Source: Ardenticatenaceae bacterium (GTDB lineage Bacteria > Chloroflexota > Anaerolineae > Promineifilales > Promineifilaceae). From it: DNA of 64,000 bases. Location: NCBI GenBank assembly GCA_020634375.1, contig JACKBX010000009.1:62001-126000 (forward strand), given 5' to 3'. A model generated the notes under the pieces. It worked only from the letters and a program-made list of their open reading frames with translations, ran no database searches and had not been told where the DNA came from. A program made the translations under genes and the position numbers. Position 1 is the stretch's first letter, and the number at the start of each line of letters is the position of its first letter. Shown here one piece after another: positions 40,561 through 49,340 of this stretch.

Positions 40561-41664
40561 ATGAACACAGAACGTCTCAAGCGATTACAAAAACAAATTC
40601 TAGCCAATGGACTCGATGGGCTGGCGCTTGTGCCGGGGCCAAACATGGTCTACGTCAGCGGCATCCACTCGCATCTCAGCGAACGCCCCATTGTGCTGTT
40701 CATTCCCGCCGATGACGACCCGGCTATCGTCATCCCCACGCTGGAAGCGATGAAGGCTGAAGCCGCCGGAATCCCCCCAAACCGCATCTTCGCCTGGAGC
40801 GACGACGAAGGTTACACCGGCGCATTCCAACAGGCGTGCGCCTATTTGGAATTGTCCGATTATTTATTGGGTGTTGAGTCATTGCACATGCGCGTGCTGG
40901 AATTGGAACTGCTCAAGCGGTACGCCCCCGGCCTTACCATTACCCACGCCGAACCCATCATGATGTCGCTGCGCCTGCAAAAAGACGACGCTGAATTGGC
41001 AGCAATGGAGGACGCTATTACCGTAGCTGAGCAGGCCATGCACCGCCTGCTGCCGCGCATCAAAATTGGCATGACAGAAAAGCAGGTGGCGGCGCTGCTG
41101 ACACAAGAACTCCTGCTCGGCGGGGCAGAGCGTATGGCTTTTGACCCCATCGTGTCCACCGGGCCAAACAGCGCCTCGCCCCACGCTGTGCCCACAGACC
41201 GCCCCCTCGCCGCTGGGGATTTGCTGGTGATTGATTGGGGCTGCTTTGTTAATGGCTACCCTTCGGACATTACCCGTACCTTTGCTGTTGGCGAAATTAG
41301 CGCGGAGCTAAAGTACATTTATGACGTGGTGAAGATGGCGAATGAAGAGGGTAAGTTGATTGCCCGCCCCGATGTGACGGGGCAAGATGTGGATCGCGCC
41401 GCCCGCGAGGTGATTGACGATGCGGGTTATGGCGAGTATTTCATTCACCGCACGGGGCATGGCCTGGGGCTGGAGATTCATGAACCGCCATTTATGATGG
41501 AGGGGTATACGGAGCCATTAGGCGTGGGCAATGTGTTCACGGTGGAGCCGGGTATTTACGTGCCGGGTCTTGGGGGTGTACGTATCGAAGATGACGTGAT
41601 CATCACCCCGGAAGGGCAGCGCACACTGACGACGTTCACTCGTGATCTAATCACGGTGGGGTAA
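40561..41664 (+). CDS. M24 family metallopeptidase (Xaa-Pro aminopeptidase type)
   Basis: A 367-residue pita-bread peptidase. The dinuclear metal ligands are visible: Asp225 in VIDWGC, Asp236 in SDITRTFAVG, His300 in GHGLGLEIHE, Glu329 in TVEPGIY and Glu343 in RIEDDV. An N-terminal creatinase-type domain (1-125) precedes the catalytic domain, as in Xaa-Pro dipeptidases and aminopeptidases. It has no signal peptide, so it probably acts on cytoplasmic proline-containing peptides. AAAGGAAATC lies before the ATG. Confidence 0.92.
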   Translation: MNTERLKRLQKQILANGLDGLALVPGPNMVYVSGIHSHLSERPIVLFIPADDDPAIVIPTLEAMKAEAAGIPPNRIFAWSDDEGYTGAFQQACAYLELSDYLLGVESLHMRVLELELLKRYAPGLTITHAEPIMMSLRLQKDDAELAAMEDAITVAEQAMHRLLPRIKIGMTEKQVAALLTQELLLGGAERMAFDPIVSTGPNSASPHAVPTDRPLAAGDLLVIDWGCFVNGYPSDITRTFAVGEISAELKYIYDVVKMANEEGKLIARPDVTGQDVDRAAREVIDDAGYGEYFIHRTGHGLGLEIHEPPFMMEGYTEPLGVGNVFTVEPGIYVPGLGGVRIEDDVIITPEGQRTLTTFTRDLITVG

Positions 41665-41726
41665 TCATTGCCTTAATGGTGGGTGAAGAAGATGCTCTAC
41701 AGCGTAGAGGTGTGTACCATGGGGGC

Positions 41727-43067
41727 ATGATTCAATTACGGTTATTGTGTTCCCGATGGGGGTGGGGTTTATTGCTGCTGTTAACGGCCGTCACGGCCTG
41801 CACGCAACCCCAACCCAGTCCTTCTACACCAATCGTTTCGCCGACTATGGAAGTGAGTATGGTCACGGCCGTTCCCACGTCAGCACAAACGGCCGCGTCA
41901 GCATCCCCCTCTCCCGCATCACTTAACCACACAGCAACGGCCACCCTGACACCTACAACGCCTGCAACACTGGCAGCGTACCCACCACCGACAGGGGAGG
42001 GTTCGGAAGCATATTTTCCCATCGTTTCCTTTGCTGAAGCCAGCCCTACACCAACGGCCACAGCGACAGCAACGGCCGTACCCACTCCCACACCCAGCCC
42101 AACCCCCACACCCATTCCCATCGTGGATTTCCCGGCCGTGCGAGCGCAGTTGCAGGTCAACGGGCAGGAACTGGCTTATGTGAAAATTGGCTTTCATACG
42201 GCCGTTGGCGGCAATGGCGCCGGGCTGGACGAGTGGATGCGCCAGCTAGACGCTGCTGGCGTGCCCTTCTTCCTTAAAAGCGTGGGCAACGCCCAACCCC
42301 TCTACTTTGCCCAAGAATTGATGAAGCAAAGCGGCGTACCGCATACCCTCGTCTACCGCCGTTCTGGGAATGAGTATGATGTGCCCCTCTATGATTTGCC
42401 GGCCGACGAAGCCGCCCGCATCCATTGGCAGCGGCACATCGAGGTTTGGCCGCCAGAATTAGACCCCAGCCTCGTCTGGATTGAGACGACCAACGAAATA
42501 GATAAAACTCGCTCTGAGTGGATGGCACAATTTGCTCTGACCACAGCACAATTAGCTCTGGCTGATGGCTATAAATATGCCGCATTTAGTTGGGCCTCTG
42601 GCGAGCCAGAACCAACCGATTGGCAGACCCCGGCCATGCTGCAATTTTTGCGTTTGGCGGCACAATACCCTGACCGTATCGCCATTTCCCTGCATGAGTA
42701 CAGCTATCTGACCGATGACATTGGGCACGAGTATCCGCACAAAATCGGCCGTTTTCAGGAGCTTTTCCGCATTTGTGACCAGTATGGTATCCCGCGCCCC
42801 ACCGTCCTGATTACCGAATGGGGCTGGACGTATGAGAATGTGCCCTCGCCAGAGGCGGCGCTGCGCGATATAGCCTGGGCGGCGCACATGTACGCGCAGT
42901 TTCCCCAGGTGAAGGGAGCCGCTATCTGGTATCTCGGCGGGGGATTTGCAAATATTGCCAACCAGGCACAGCGCCTCATTTACCCGGTGATGGTGTACGC
43001 CCTGACAAATTACTTTGCCATCCCGACTGCACAGCCCCCTATCAACCCGGAGCAGTTTCGCCCGTGA
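41727..43067 (+). CDS. Glycoside hydrolase-like lipoprotein with a long Thr/Pro linker
   Basis: A 446-residue lipoprotein: signal peptide with lipobox LTAVTAC, Cys25 as the lipidation site, then a linker of about 120 residues rich in Thr, Pro and Ala. The C-terminal domain looks like a TIM-barrel glycosidase of the GH-A clan: ETTNEID has the likely acid/base Glu and LITEWGWTYE the likely nucleophile. The substrate is not identifiable. The stop overlaps the dinB GTG start (GTGA), so the two may be translated together. Confidence 0.7.
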   Translation: MIQLRLLCSRWGWGLLLLLTAVTACTQPQPSPSTPIVSPTMEVSMVTAVPTSAQTAASASPSPASLNHTATATLTPTTPATLAAYPPPTGEGSEAYFPIVSFAEASPTPTATATATAVPTPTPSPTPTPIPIVDFPAVRAQLQVNGQELAYVKIGFHTAVGGNGAGLDEWMRQLDAAGVPFFLKSVGNAQPLYFAQELMKQSGVPHTLVYRRSGNEYDVPLYDLPADEAARIHWQRHIEVWPPELDPSLVWIETTNEIDKTRSEWMAQFALTTAQLALADGYKYAAFSWASGEPEPTDWQTPAMLQFLRLAAQYPDRIAISLHEYSYLTDDIGHEYPHKIGRFQELFRICDQYGIPRPTVLITEWGWTYENVPSPEAALRDIAWAAHMYAQFPQVKGAAIWYLGGGFANIANQAQRLIYPVMVYALTNYFAIPTAQPPINPEQFRP

Positions 43068-44137
43068 GTATCACCGAGTGGCCGCGTGCCATCCTCCATT
43101 TGGATATGGATGCCTTTTATGTCAATGTCCATGTCCTCGACTACCCGGCTGATGCCGGTGTGCCGTTGGTGATTGGGGGGCGTCCTGAGCAGCGCGGTGT
43201 CGTTGCATCTGCCAGTTACGAGGCGCGGAAATTGGGGGTGCGCTCGGCTATGCCCACCAGTCATGCGCTGCGTCTTTGCCCACAGCTCAAAATTGTTGCG
43301 GCGAATTGGCCACGCATTCGTGAATGTTCACGGCAGGTGATGGATGTGTTACGGCCGTTTGGCCCCTTAGAGCAAATGAGCGTGGATGAAGCCTACGTTG
43401 ACTTGAGTGGACAGGGAGAGCCGGAGGCATTGGCTGCACACATTCGCCAGGCAGTGAAGATGGCAACCGGGCTGCCTGCATCAGTGGGGTTGGCGACAAG
43501 CAAACTGGTCGCCAAAGTGGCGTCTGATTTTGACAAGCCAGAGGGGCTTACTGTGGTGCAACCAGGAGCGGAAGCGACTTTCCTGGCTCCATTACCGGCT
43601 CGTGTGATTTGGGGGATCGGGCCGCGCACGGCCGAAAAATTGACGCAGTTGGATATTCACACTTGCGGGCAGTTGGCAGTTGCGGATTTGGGCACACTGC
43701 AAGCTGTTTTTGGACGGCAGGCAGCGGACTTGCAGCAGCGGGCGCAGGGGGTGGACGGCCGTTCCGTTCATGCTGAGCGTGGTCAAGTCAAAAGCATCAG
43801 CCAGGAGCGTACCTTCAACACAGACGTGAATGACGCAGTGTTTTTGCGTGAGCAGTTGCGTAAAATGTGCAGCCGGGTTGCACAAGAATTGCAGCGTAAA
43901 AATCTGTTGGCCTACACGGTGTTTGTCAAATTTCGCTGGGCTGATTTCACGACCTTCACGCGGCAGCGTTCTGTGACTGTAGGTTTGGACGACGCAGATG
44001 AAATTTACCGGTTGGCGGCAGCTATTTGGCAGGAAAATTGGCCACCTGAACGGCGGATGCGTTTGTTGGGGGTGGGGGTGAGTAAATTGGAGGAAACGGC
44101 CGTGCGCCAGCTAGGCTTTGATTTTGGCAGCCAATAA
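43064..44137 (+). CDS. dinB: DNA polymerase IV (DinB, Y family)
   Basis: A 357-residue translesion polymerase. LHLDMDAFYVNV has the first metal Asp, SYEARKLGVRSAMP and SVDEAYVDLSG the second metal site; a helix-hairpin-helix (IWGIGPRTAEKL) and little-finger domain follow. It inserts nucleotides opposite damaged bases. The last residues contain QLGFDF, which resembles but does not match the usual beta-clamp motif. It starts with GTG, overlapping the previous stop by 4 nt. No SOS-type operator was looked for in detail. Confidence 0.92.
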   Translation: MSITEWPRAILHLDMDAFYVNVHVLDYPADAGVPLVIGGRPEQRGVVASASYEARKLGVRSAMPTSHALRLCPQLKIVAANWPRIRECSRQVMDVLRPFGPLEQMSVDEAYVDLSGQGEPEALAAHIRQAVKMATGLPASVGLATSKLVAKVASDFDKPEGLTVVQPGAEATFLAPLPARVIWGIGPRTAEKLTQLDIHTCGQLAVADLGTLQAVFGRQAADLQQRAQGVDGRSVHAERGQVKSISQERTFNTDVNDAVFLREQLRKMCSRVAQELQRKNLLAYTVFVKFRWADFTTFTRQRSVTVGLDDADEIYRLAAAIWQENWPPERRMRLLGVGVSKLEETAVRQLGFDFGSQ

Positions 44138-44155
44138 TCCTTTGATCGCTATCGG

Positions 44156-45526
44156 TTAATCTGCGAGGGAGATTTGTGCGTCCGTACGGCTGATCACACG
44201 GCCCACATCGCGGGCAAAGCCAATGACATCGAGGCGGGAAAGAATGAAAACGGCCGTGACCAACCCCACCGCCTCCAGCACAAAAACCAGCCCATAACTG
44301 AGACCGGGTGACAACTTGAGCGAAAGCAGAAAAATATCACGCAAGCCACCCCCCACGAACGTGCCCAATCCTTTGAAAAGCACCACCGAGATAGACCACA
44401 AACCGAGATACGCCCCCGCTTCCTTGTCCGAGGCCATCACCGCCATCAGGCTGAGGCCACCAAAGGTGTAGACACCAAACCCCGCCCCAAAGATAAAAAG
44501 AGCAAGTTCGAGAACGTGAACCTGGTTGAAGAAAGCTGCCGCAGCCAGGGCCAGAATTCCCGCGGCCATGATGCCCAACCCCCATTTGGCAATGCTGGCC
44601 TGCTGTTCTGGCGGACGCCTGCGCCAGGCGTAGCTGCCAATCACCAGTGTGAGTACGGTCGCGGTTTGCCAATAGCTGTTGAAGCGCGTGGTGCGGTCAA
44701 AGGGTAGGTGGAAGGCTTCTGCGCCAAACGGTTCAAGAATGGCATCTTGCGCCCAGGCAGACAGCGTGGCGACGGCCAAAAAGAAGAAGAAGCGGCGCGT
44801 GCGGGGGTCTTGCCAAATTTTTTTGAGGGTGGGCATGAACGCGTGGCGATCTTGCGCGGTTGGCGTTTCCAATAGTCCCGCTTGGCGATCCCGTTCGATA
44901 CGTTTTTCTGCACCGGCAATGGCGAAAAACCAAAAGAAACCACCTACGCCAATGGTTATGAATACCATTTGCCAAAAGACAGCGGCGTCGTACTCTTTCA
45001 TCCACAGACTGAACACTATGCCAACAATGGCGAAAAAGATGATCAAAATGGTTTCGACGGTGCTAATTGCCAACCCTTGTTTTTTGCGCGGCGCGGAGTC
45101 TCTGACGAGGGCGAGGAAGGGGCTGCCGGAAATTAATGTGCCGATGCCATATAGCAATGATGAAATGGTGGCGTATGCCCAGCCTAAAAAGTCGCTTTGT
45201 GTGTGTTGCAATTGCCCCAGGCTGAGGGCGAGCAGGGGCAGAGACAAGAGCATCATGGCTCGGCCCACCCAAATGTAACCGGTGCGGCGTGTGTTGAGAA
45301 ACGGCCGTGTATCCGACAAATGCCCCGCCCACAAACTCAACGGCGACAGCAAATACCGCAGGGCAATCAACAGGCTCACCGGGGCGGCGGGGATGCCAAA
45401 ATTCGAGATCATCACCCGGTTCCAAATACTGGTGACAAGAATGTCACCCATAGCCGAACCAATTTGAAAGCTGCTGAGGCGCATGATACGCCCAAACGTA
45501 AAGGGGGATTTGCTAGTTTGCGCCAT
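44156..45526 (-). CDS. PucC/BCD-family MFS transporter
   Basis: A 456-residue 12-TM major facilitator protein of the PucC (bacteriochlorophyll delivery) family: ISNFGIPAAPVSLLIALRYLL, written here as FGIPAAPVSLLIALRY, AWAQDAILEPFGAEAF and LWSISVVLFKGLGTFVGGG are characteristic. PucC members assist light-harvesting complex assembly, but homologues also occur in non-phototrophs. No pigment, reaction-centre or chlorosome gene lies in the window, so its substrate is unknown. It overlaps the downstream end of an acyltransferase gene by 14 nt on the same strand. Confidence 0.82.
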   Translation of the reverse strand: MAQTSKSPFTFGRIMRLSSFQIGSAMGDILVTSIWNRVMISNFGIPAAPVSLLIALRYLLSPLSLWAGHLSDTRPFLNTRRTGYIWVGRAMMLLSLPLLALSLGQLQHTQSDFLGWAYATISSLLYGIGTLISGSPFLALVRDSAPRKKQGLAISTVETILIIFFAIVGIVFSLWMKEYDAAVFWQMVFITIGVGGFFWFFAIAGAEKRIERDRQAGLLETPTAQDRHAFMPTLKKIWQDPRTRRFFFFLAVATLSAWAQDAILEPFGAEAFHLPFDRTTRFNSYWQTATVLTLVIGSYAWRRRPPEQQASIAKWGLGIMAAGILALAAAAFFNQVHVLELALFIFGAGFGVYTFGGLSLMAVMASDKEAGAYLGLWSISVVLFKGLGTFVGGGLRDIFLLSLKLSPGLSYGLVFVLEAVGLVTAVFILSRLDVIGFARDVGRVISRTDAQISLAD

Positions 45527-46412
45527 TGGTTAGAGCCTCAATTAATGTGTCTTTTTGCTCCCACAAAGCCCGCACCCACGCCTGAAACTGCTCGCGGTAA
45601 GCAGAGTCGTTACTGTAATCACCACGCAAAAATTGCGCCGGGATCGTCATCTTTTCAATGTGAATGATGATACGCGGGGTTTTACCGCTGAGGAACTGCC
45701 AAAAATTGGCAAAGCCATCGGGATAAACAATCGTCACATTGAGCAGTGTTTTGATTTTCTCATTCATTGCTGCCAACACAAAAGCAATGCCCCCAGCTTT
45801 TGGCTTGAGCAAGTTGCGATACGGTGACTGTTGTTTCTCATGTTTTGCAGGTGTGAGCCGCGTGCCTTCCAAAAAGTTGATAATGGCAACGGGATCATCT
45901 TTAAAGCGTTCACACATTTTACGCGTGGTTTCCAAGTCTTTGCCGCGTAATTCGGGGTGCCGCGCCAGCTTTTCTTTGGAATAGCGCTTCATAAATGGGA
46001 AATCCAACGCCCACCAGGCAGGGCCAAGCAGTGGAAACCACACCAATTCTTGTTTGGTGAAGAATTTCAGGAAGGGGATGCGGCGATTGAAAACGCGCTG
46101 CAAAACAAAAATATCCAACCAGGTTTGGTGGTTGGCATTGACAAGATACCAGTCATCTTTTGTCAAGTCTTCCAGGCCACGTATGTCCCAGTGCGTATGC
46201 TGCGTATGATGGAAAATGGCGTTGTTGACCGCAATCCAATTTTCGGCGATGCGCACGAGTATTTGGGTGCAGAACTTCCGCCAGGCAGGAACAGGAATAA
46301 TCAATTTGAATAAAGTGACAATATACAGGGGAATAACGGAAAAGAACGTATTGACGAACATGAGGAAGAGGGCCAGGGGGCCAAGTAATGTGGATGGCAG
46401 TCTTCTCAACAT
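45513..46412 (-). CDS. Lysophospholipid acyltransferase (PlsC/YihG-like)
   Basis: A 299-residue membrane acyltransferase. NHQTWLD carries the HxxxxD motif and FLEGTR the second block of the family; an N-terminal hydrophobic helix anchors it. The extended middle with RNLLKPKAGGIAFVLAAM is close to YihG-type acyltransferases, which put acyl groups on lysophosphatidic acid. The gene is transcribed before the PucC-like gene and overlaps it, so a joint membrane-related role is possible. Confidence 0.88.
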   Translation of the reverse strand: MLRRLPSTLLGPLALFLMFVNTFFSVIPLYIVTLFKLIIPVPAWRKFCTQILVRIAENWIAVNNAIFHHTQHTHWDIRGLEDLTKDDWYLVNANHQTWLDIFVLQRVFNRRIPFLKFFTKQELVWFPLLGPAWWALDFPFMKRYSKEKLARHPELRGKDLETTRKMCERFKDDPVAIINFLEGTRLTPAKHEKQQSPYRNLLKPKAGGIAFVLAAMNEKIKTLLNVTIVYPDGFANFWQFLSGKTPRIIIHIEKMTIPAQFLRGDYSNDSAYREQFQAWVRALWEQKDTLIEALTNGAN

Positions 46413-46482
46413 GGAATATTGCTCCTAAAGTGGTATTTATGAGCGAAGGATAACGCAGGCTGTGTGGCTGTCAAGCAAGGGA

Positions 46483-46512
46483 TAAGTTTGCAAGTGGCAA
46501 GTTTGCAGGTAA
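46483..46512. repeat. GCAAGTTTGCAAGTGGCAAG repeat
   Basis: GATAAGTTTGCAAGTGGCAAG words lie between the acyltransferase promoter region and the nfu gene. The family is the same as that after ilvE and nfeD. Confidence 0.5.
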
Positions 46513-46539
46513 CTGGATACTAATTGCTGAATACCGGTA

Positions 46540-46815
46540 CTAGACGGCTTCGATGGACTCGACTTCAGGGAAGAATTGTTTGACTGTGCCTGCAACCCAG
46601 CCTCGTAAGGTAGCCGGGGCCAGAGCGCATCCTTCGCACGCCCCGGAGAGGCGCACTTGTAAATGCTTGCCATCAAAGCTGACCATCTCTACTGCGCCGC
46701 CGTGATAGTGTTGAATGTAGGCGCTTAGGGTATTGATCAGGCTGTTCATCCGTTCTTGGGCAGGTATGTTGTCGAATACTTCTTTCATGTCGGGGGTATT
46801 TACAAATGTTGTCAT
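46540..46815 (-). CDS. NifU-like (Nfu) iron-sulfur cluster carrier
   Basis: A 91-residue protein corresponding to the NifU C-terminal domain: SAYIQHYHGGAVEMVSFDG, CEGC and a C-terminal helix ending FPEVESIEAV. The CxxC pair holds a transferable 4Fe-4S cluster. AAGGAG lies 9 nt before the ATG, and upstream in-frame codons are not needed. Confidence 0.88.
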   Translation of the reverse strand: MTTFVNTPDMKEVFDNIPAQERMNSLINTLSAYIQHYHGGAVEMVSFDGKHLQVRLSGACEGCALAPATLRGWVAGTVKQFFPEVESIEAV

Positions 46816-46916
46816 CGGGAACTCCTTGAGAGTAAGGATGAATTGTCTTTTAATTTTAGGATACAAGATTTTGATGGTGGGGGGAAGTGGTTTTTGTCAT
46901 TTAATGGTGGTGTCAC

Positions 46917-46945
46917 TTGTCATTTTACGGCCGTTCCTGCACAAT
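46917..46945 (+). promoter_or_regulatory. Promoter of the DUF952 gene, probably leaderless
   Basis: TTGTCA at 46917-46922, a 17-nt spacer that contains ACGGCCGT, and CACAAT at 46940-46945, with 6 nt to the ATG at 46952. No Shine-Dalgarno site is present. Confidence 0.5.
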
Positions 46946-46951
46946 CTCCTC

Positions 46952-47287
46952 ATGATCCTACACATCACGTCCCAAGAAGCCTGGGAAACGGCCGTTTCCC
47001 AGCAGCAATACACCGCTGACACCCTCAGCAGCGAAGGCTTCATCCACTGCTCTACCCCGGCACAAGTGCTGGGGCCGGCCAATGAATTCTATCGCGGGCA
47101 AACTGGGCTAGTGCTGCTCTGCATTGACGAAGCGCAAGTGCAGTCGCCCATCGTTTATGAAGATTGTTACGAGATTGGACAGGCGTTCCCCCACATTTAC
47201 GGGCCGCTGAATCTGGATGCGGTAACGGCCGTGCTGCCCTTTCCCCCCAATGCTGATGGCACATTTACCCTGCCGCCGTTGCCGTGA
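46952..47287 (+). CDS. DUF952 domain protein
   Basis: A 111-residue protein of the DUF952 family. ILHITSQEAWETAV, SEGFIHCSTPAQV and FPHIYGPLNLDAV are the conserved blocks; the fold is related to ADP-ribosyltransferase-like/RNA 2'-phosphotransferase families, but catalysis has not been established from this sequence. The last proline codon and TGA run straight into a GTGAAACG repeat. Confidence 0.82.
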   Translation: MILHITSQEAWETAVSQQQYTADTLSSEGFIHCSTPAQVLGPANEFYRGQTGLVLLCIDEAQVQSPIVYEDCYEIGQAFPHIYGPLNLDAVTAVLPFPPNADGTFTLPPLP

Positions 47288-47345
47288 AACGTAAAACGTG
47301 AAACGTGGTGGTTTTTCACGTTTCACGCATCACGTTTCACACATT
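47283..47345. repeat. GTGAAACGTAAAACGTG palindromic repeat at the DUF952 stop
   Basis: GTGAAACGTAAAACGTGAAA faces the complementary arm CACGTTTCACGCATCACGTT around a GTGGTTTTT loop. It carries the DUF952 stop codon. Confidence 0.75.
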
Positions 47346-47457
47346 ACTGCTTATTGCGCTGCGTGACAAACACATACACCAGTGCTGTGCCTACGCCCAA
47401 CACCACAACCCCGCCACAAATAAGCAATATTTCAATCAAACCCAATGATGCTAACAT
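47344..47457 (-). CDS. Small single-TM protein of 37 residues
   Basis: A short open frame from ATG (47457) to TAA (47344) with AAAGGAGAG about 6 nt upstream. The product is almost one hydrophobic helix (from about residue 8 to 31) ending in Thr-Gln-Arg-Asn-Lys-Gln, so it should sit in the membrane with a positive C-terminus. It lies between DUF952 and an L,D-transpeptidase gene, flanked by CGTGAAAC repeats on both sides. The good ribosome site and length favour a real gene; no family is recognised. Confidence 0.6.
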   Translation of the reverse strand: MLASLGLIEILLICGGVVVLGVGTALVYVFVTQRNKQ

Positions 47458-47469
47458 AAAACTCTCCTT

Positions 47470-47512
47470 TTCACGTTTCACGCATCACGTTTTACGCATC
47501 ACGTTTCACGGC
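47470..47512. repeat. CACGTTTCACGCATCACG repeat at the L,D-transpeptidase stop
   Basis: CACGTTTCACGCATCACGTT words. On the minus strand this is the stop region of the transpeptidase gene: CGG CCG TGA followed by AACGTGATGCG. The stop TGA is the first repeat word. Confidence 0.65.
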
Positions 47513-49113
47513 CGTATTTCGACCACCACACCCTCTTCCGCCCAATTGTAAAGCGTCTGCGCATTATCCGAGCTGACGAGAATGCAACCATAGGTTACTT
47601 TCTGGCCCAAATTGCCCGTCCACAACAACTGCGAACCGCCCCGTGTGGGGAAGCCATGAAAGCCATTCATAAACTCCGATGTGGGCACAGGCTGGTAAAT
47701 GCCCATAAAGGAGGGCATCCACAAATCCCAATTGCCCGCGTAAGCATTTGCTTCATGGCTCTGAATTTGGAAAATGCCAGGTGATGTGGGGCTGTCATCA
47801 ATGCCCGTGCTGGCTGCCCACTCCCACTTCAAACTGCCATTTTCATACACCCATACCCGCTGCTCGGTAATGCTGACGATGATGCGCTTGTTTTCCACCA
47901 CCGGCAGCGGAACCAGTTCATCCAACGAGGGAATCGTCAACACTTGCCCGGCAAAGAGGCTGTCTACGCCGGGGTTGGCCTGCTGAATCCAGGGGTAAGG
48001 CACGCCATAATCGCGGCCAATGCTGGCGATGGTCTCGCCTGACTGCACGGTGTGCTGCTGCGGTTGATGGTAAATACGCAGAGTCTTGCTCGTGCCGTCG
48101 ATGCCCGCCACCACCGCATCCGCCGCCGCCGTTTCGTCTATAAAACGGCCGTCTCCCAACATCGCCACCTGCCCATTCACATACACCCCCGCCTGTGCCG
48201 CATCCACCGACCATTGCAACTGTCCATCCTGCGCTGCCACCATATCCACTGTCAGCCATTGCCCCCACACAGCCGGGGCCACCTGCCACGTCCACGTCTC
48301 GTCGGTGATGGGGTCATACGCCCGTACTGCCAGGGGAGTATCCAGCAGCGCATTGGCCTGTGCCACCGCCACGCTCACATCATTAATGGCGGGCGCAATG
48401 GACTGCGTGATCAGGTCGAAACGGCCGTTCATTACCACCATTGCCGCACTCCCTTGCAGCGCCGTCAGCGTTGCTGCCACATCCAGCGTTTGTCCGGGGA
48501 CGGCCGGGGCGGCTTGGAAACGGCCGTCCGCCCACACCATACTTGCATTGACTGGCTGCGTCGTCAATTCTGGGGCCAGGGCCGTCAATTTCGCTTCGGC
48601 CACGCTCATGTCAATTTGCCACACTGGGCTGATGGCGAATCCCCCTTGCTGCCAGCCCTGCTTCAAACTTTGCCATGAGCGTCCTTGTTGATGTGCGGAT
48701 ACGGCCGTTGCCTGTGCGTCCAACGTCATTCCCAACTCGTCCGGGGATACCGCCCAAGACGCTGCACCCGCCACCAGCGTTACCTGCCGGTTCTGCCAGG
48801 AATTGGCAAGAGCAGTTGTTGCTTCGGCTGTTGTCTGCCCGCCCACATCCATGCCCAACACCGTGACGCCGGGCACAATCCACTCGCTTTCATAAATGAG
48901 CAGCCCGCCGCCCAGCAGCGCCGCGCTCAACACGGCAAACACCATTACAGCCACAATGCCGACGATGCGCAGCAGCCAATTCGGGCGGCGCGGCGCTTGC
49001 GGTGCTCGTACCCAAATTTCCGTCGGCGCTTCGGCCACACTTGGAGCTTGCTGCGCTGGCGGAAAATAGGCCACTGTGGGCTGTTCGCTATTCTGTACTC
49101 GTTTACCAGACAT
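47506..49113 (-). CDS. L,D-transpeptidase with LysM and VanW/YoaR-like domains
   Basis: A 535-residue membrane-anchored cell wall enzyme. After a cytoplasmic 45-residue tail and one TM helix (about 47-72) come two YoaR/VanW-like peptidoglycan-binding segments (about 85-350), a LysM motif (HTVQSGETIASIGRDYGVP), then a YkuD catalytic domain. YkuD enzymes crosslink peptidoglycan at 3-3 positions with a Cys nucleophile. Here the Cys lies in TYGCILVSSDNA, while the usual block is [ST]HGC, so the His before Cys is replaced by Tyr. An earlier His in GFHGFPTRGG is retained. Confidence 0.85.
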   Translation of the reverse strand: MSGKRVQNSEQPTVAYFPPAQQAPSVAEAPTEIWVRAPQAPRRPNWLLRIVGIVAVMVFAVLSAALLGGGLLIYESEWIVPGVTVLGMDVGGQTTAEATTALANSWQNRQVTLVAGAASWAVSPDELGMTLDAQATAVSAHQQGRSWQSLKQGWQQGGFAISPVWQIDMSVAEAKLTALAPELTTQPVNASMVWADGRFQAAPAVPGQTLDVAATLTALQGSAAMVVMNGRFDLITQSIAPAINDVSVAVAQANALLDTPLAVRAYDPITDETWTWQVAPAVWGQWLTVDMVAAQDGQLQWSVDAAQAGVYVNGQVAMLGDGRFIDETAAADAVVAGIDGTSKTLRIYHQPQQHTVQSGETIASIGRDYGVPYPWIQQANPGVDSLFAGQVLTIPSLDELVPLPVVENKRIIVSITEQRVWVYENGSLKWEWAASTGIDDSPTSPGIFQIQSHEANAYAGNWDLWMPSFMGIYQPVPTSEFMNGFHGFPTRGGSQLLWTGNLGQKVTYGCILVSSDNAQTLYNWAEEGVVVEIRP

Positions 49114-49250
49114 ACTATCCTCAACTCTTTTCTTGGAGGAGGGACTTTAACCGATGCGTGCCAACTAAAGCCCCTCCGCCTATTCTGAATTAGGATGATA
49201 GCGATAAGATGCTGCGGCAACTTGACGGCCGTCCACTTACCAGCCTACGT

Positions 49251-49340
49251 GCAGTATTCAGTAATCAGTGGTCAGTATTCAGTATGGCCCGTTGTGTACT
49301 GACTTACTGAATACTGCTTACTGATCACTGTTCACTGATT
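49251..49340. repeat. CAGTAATCAGTGGTCAGT repeat over the trmD stop
   Basis: Degenerate CAGTATTCAGTAATCAGTGG words and their complements form a hairpin. On the minus strand the last codons (Ser-Val-Asn-Ser-Asp-Gln) and TAA of trmD are read from it. Confidence 0.75.

Noticed and set aside
44156..45526. PucC-like protein as evidence for phototrophy
   Set aside because: Homologues occur in non-phototrophs and no pigment or reaction-centre gene is present here.
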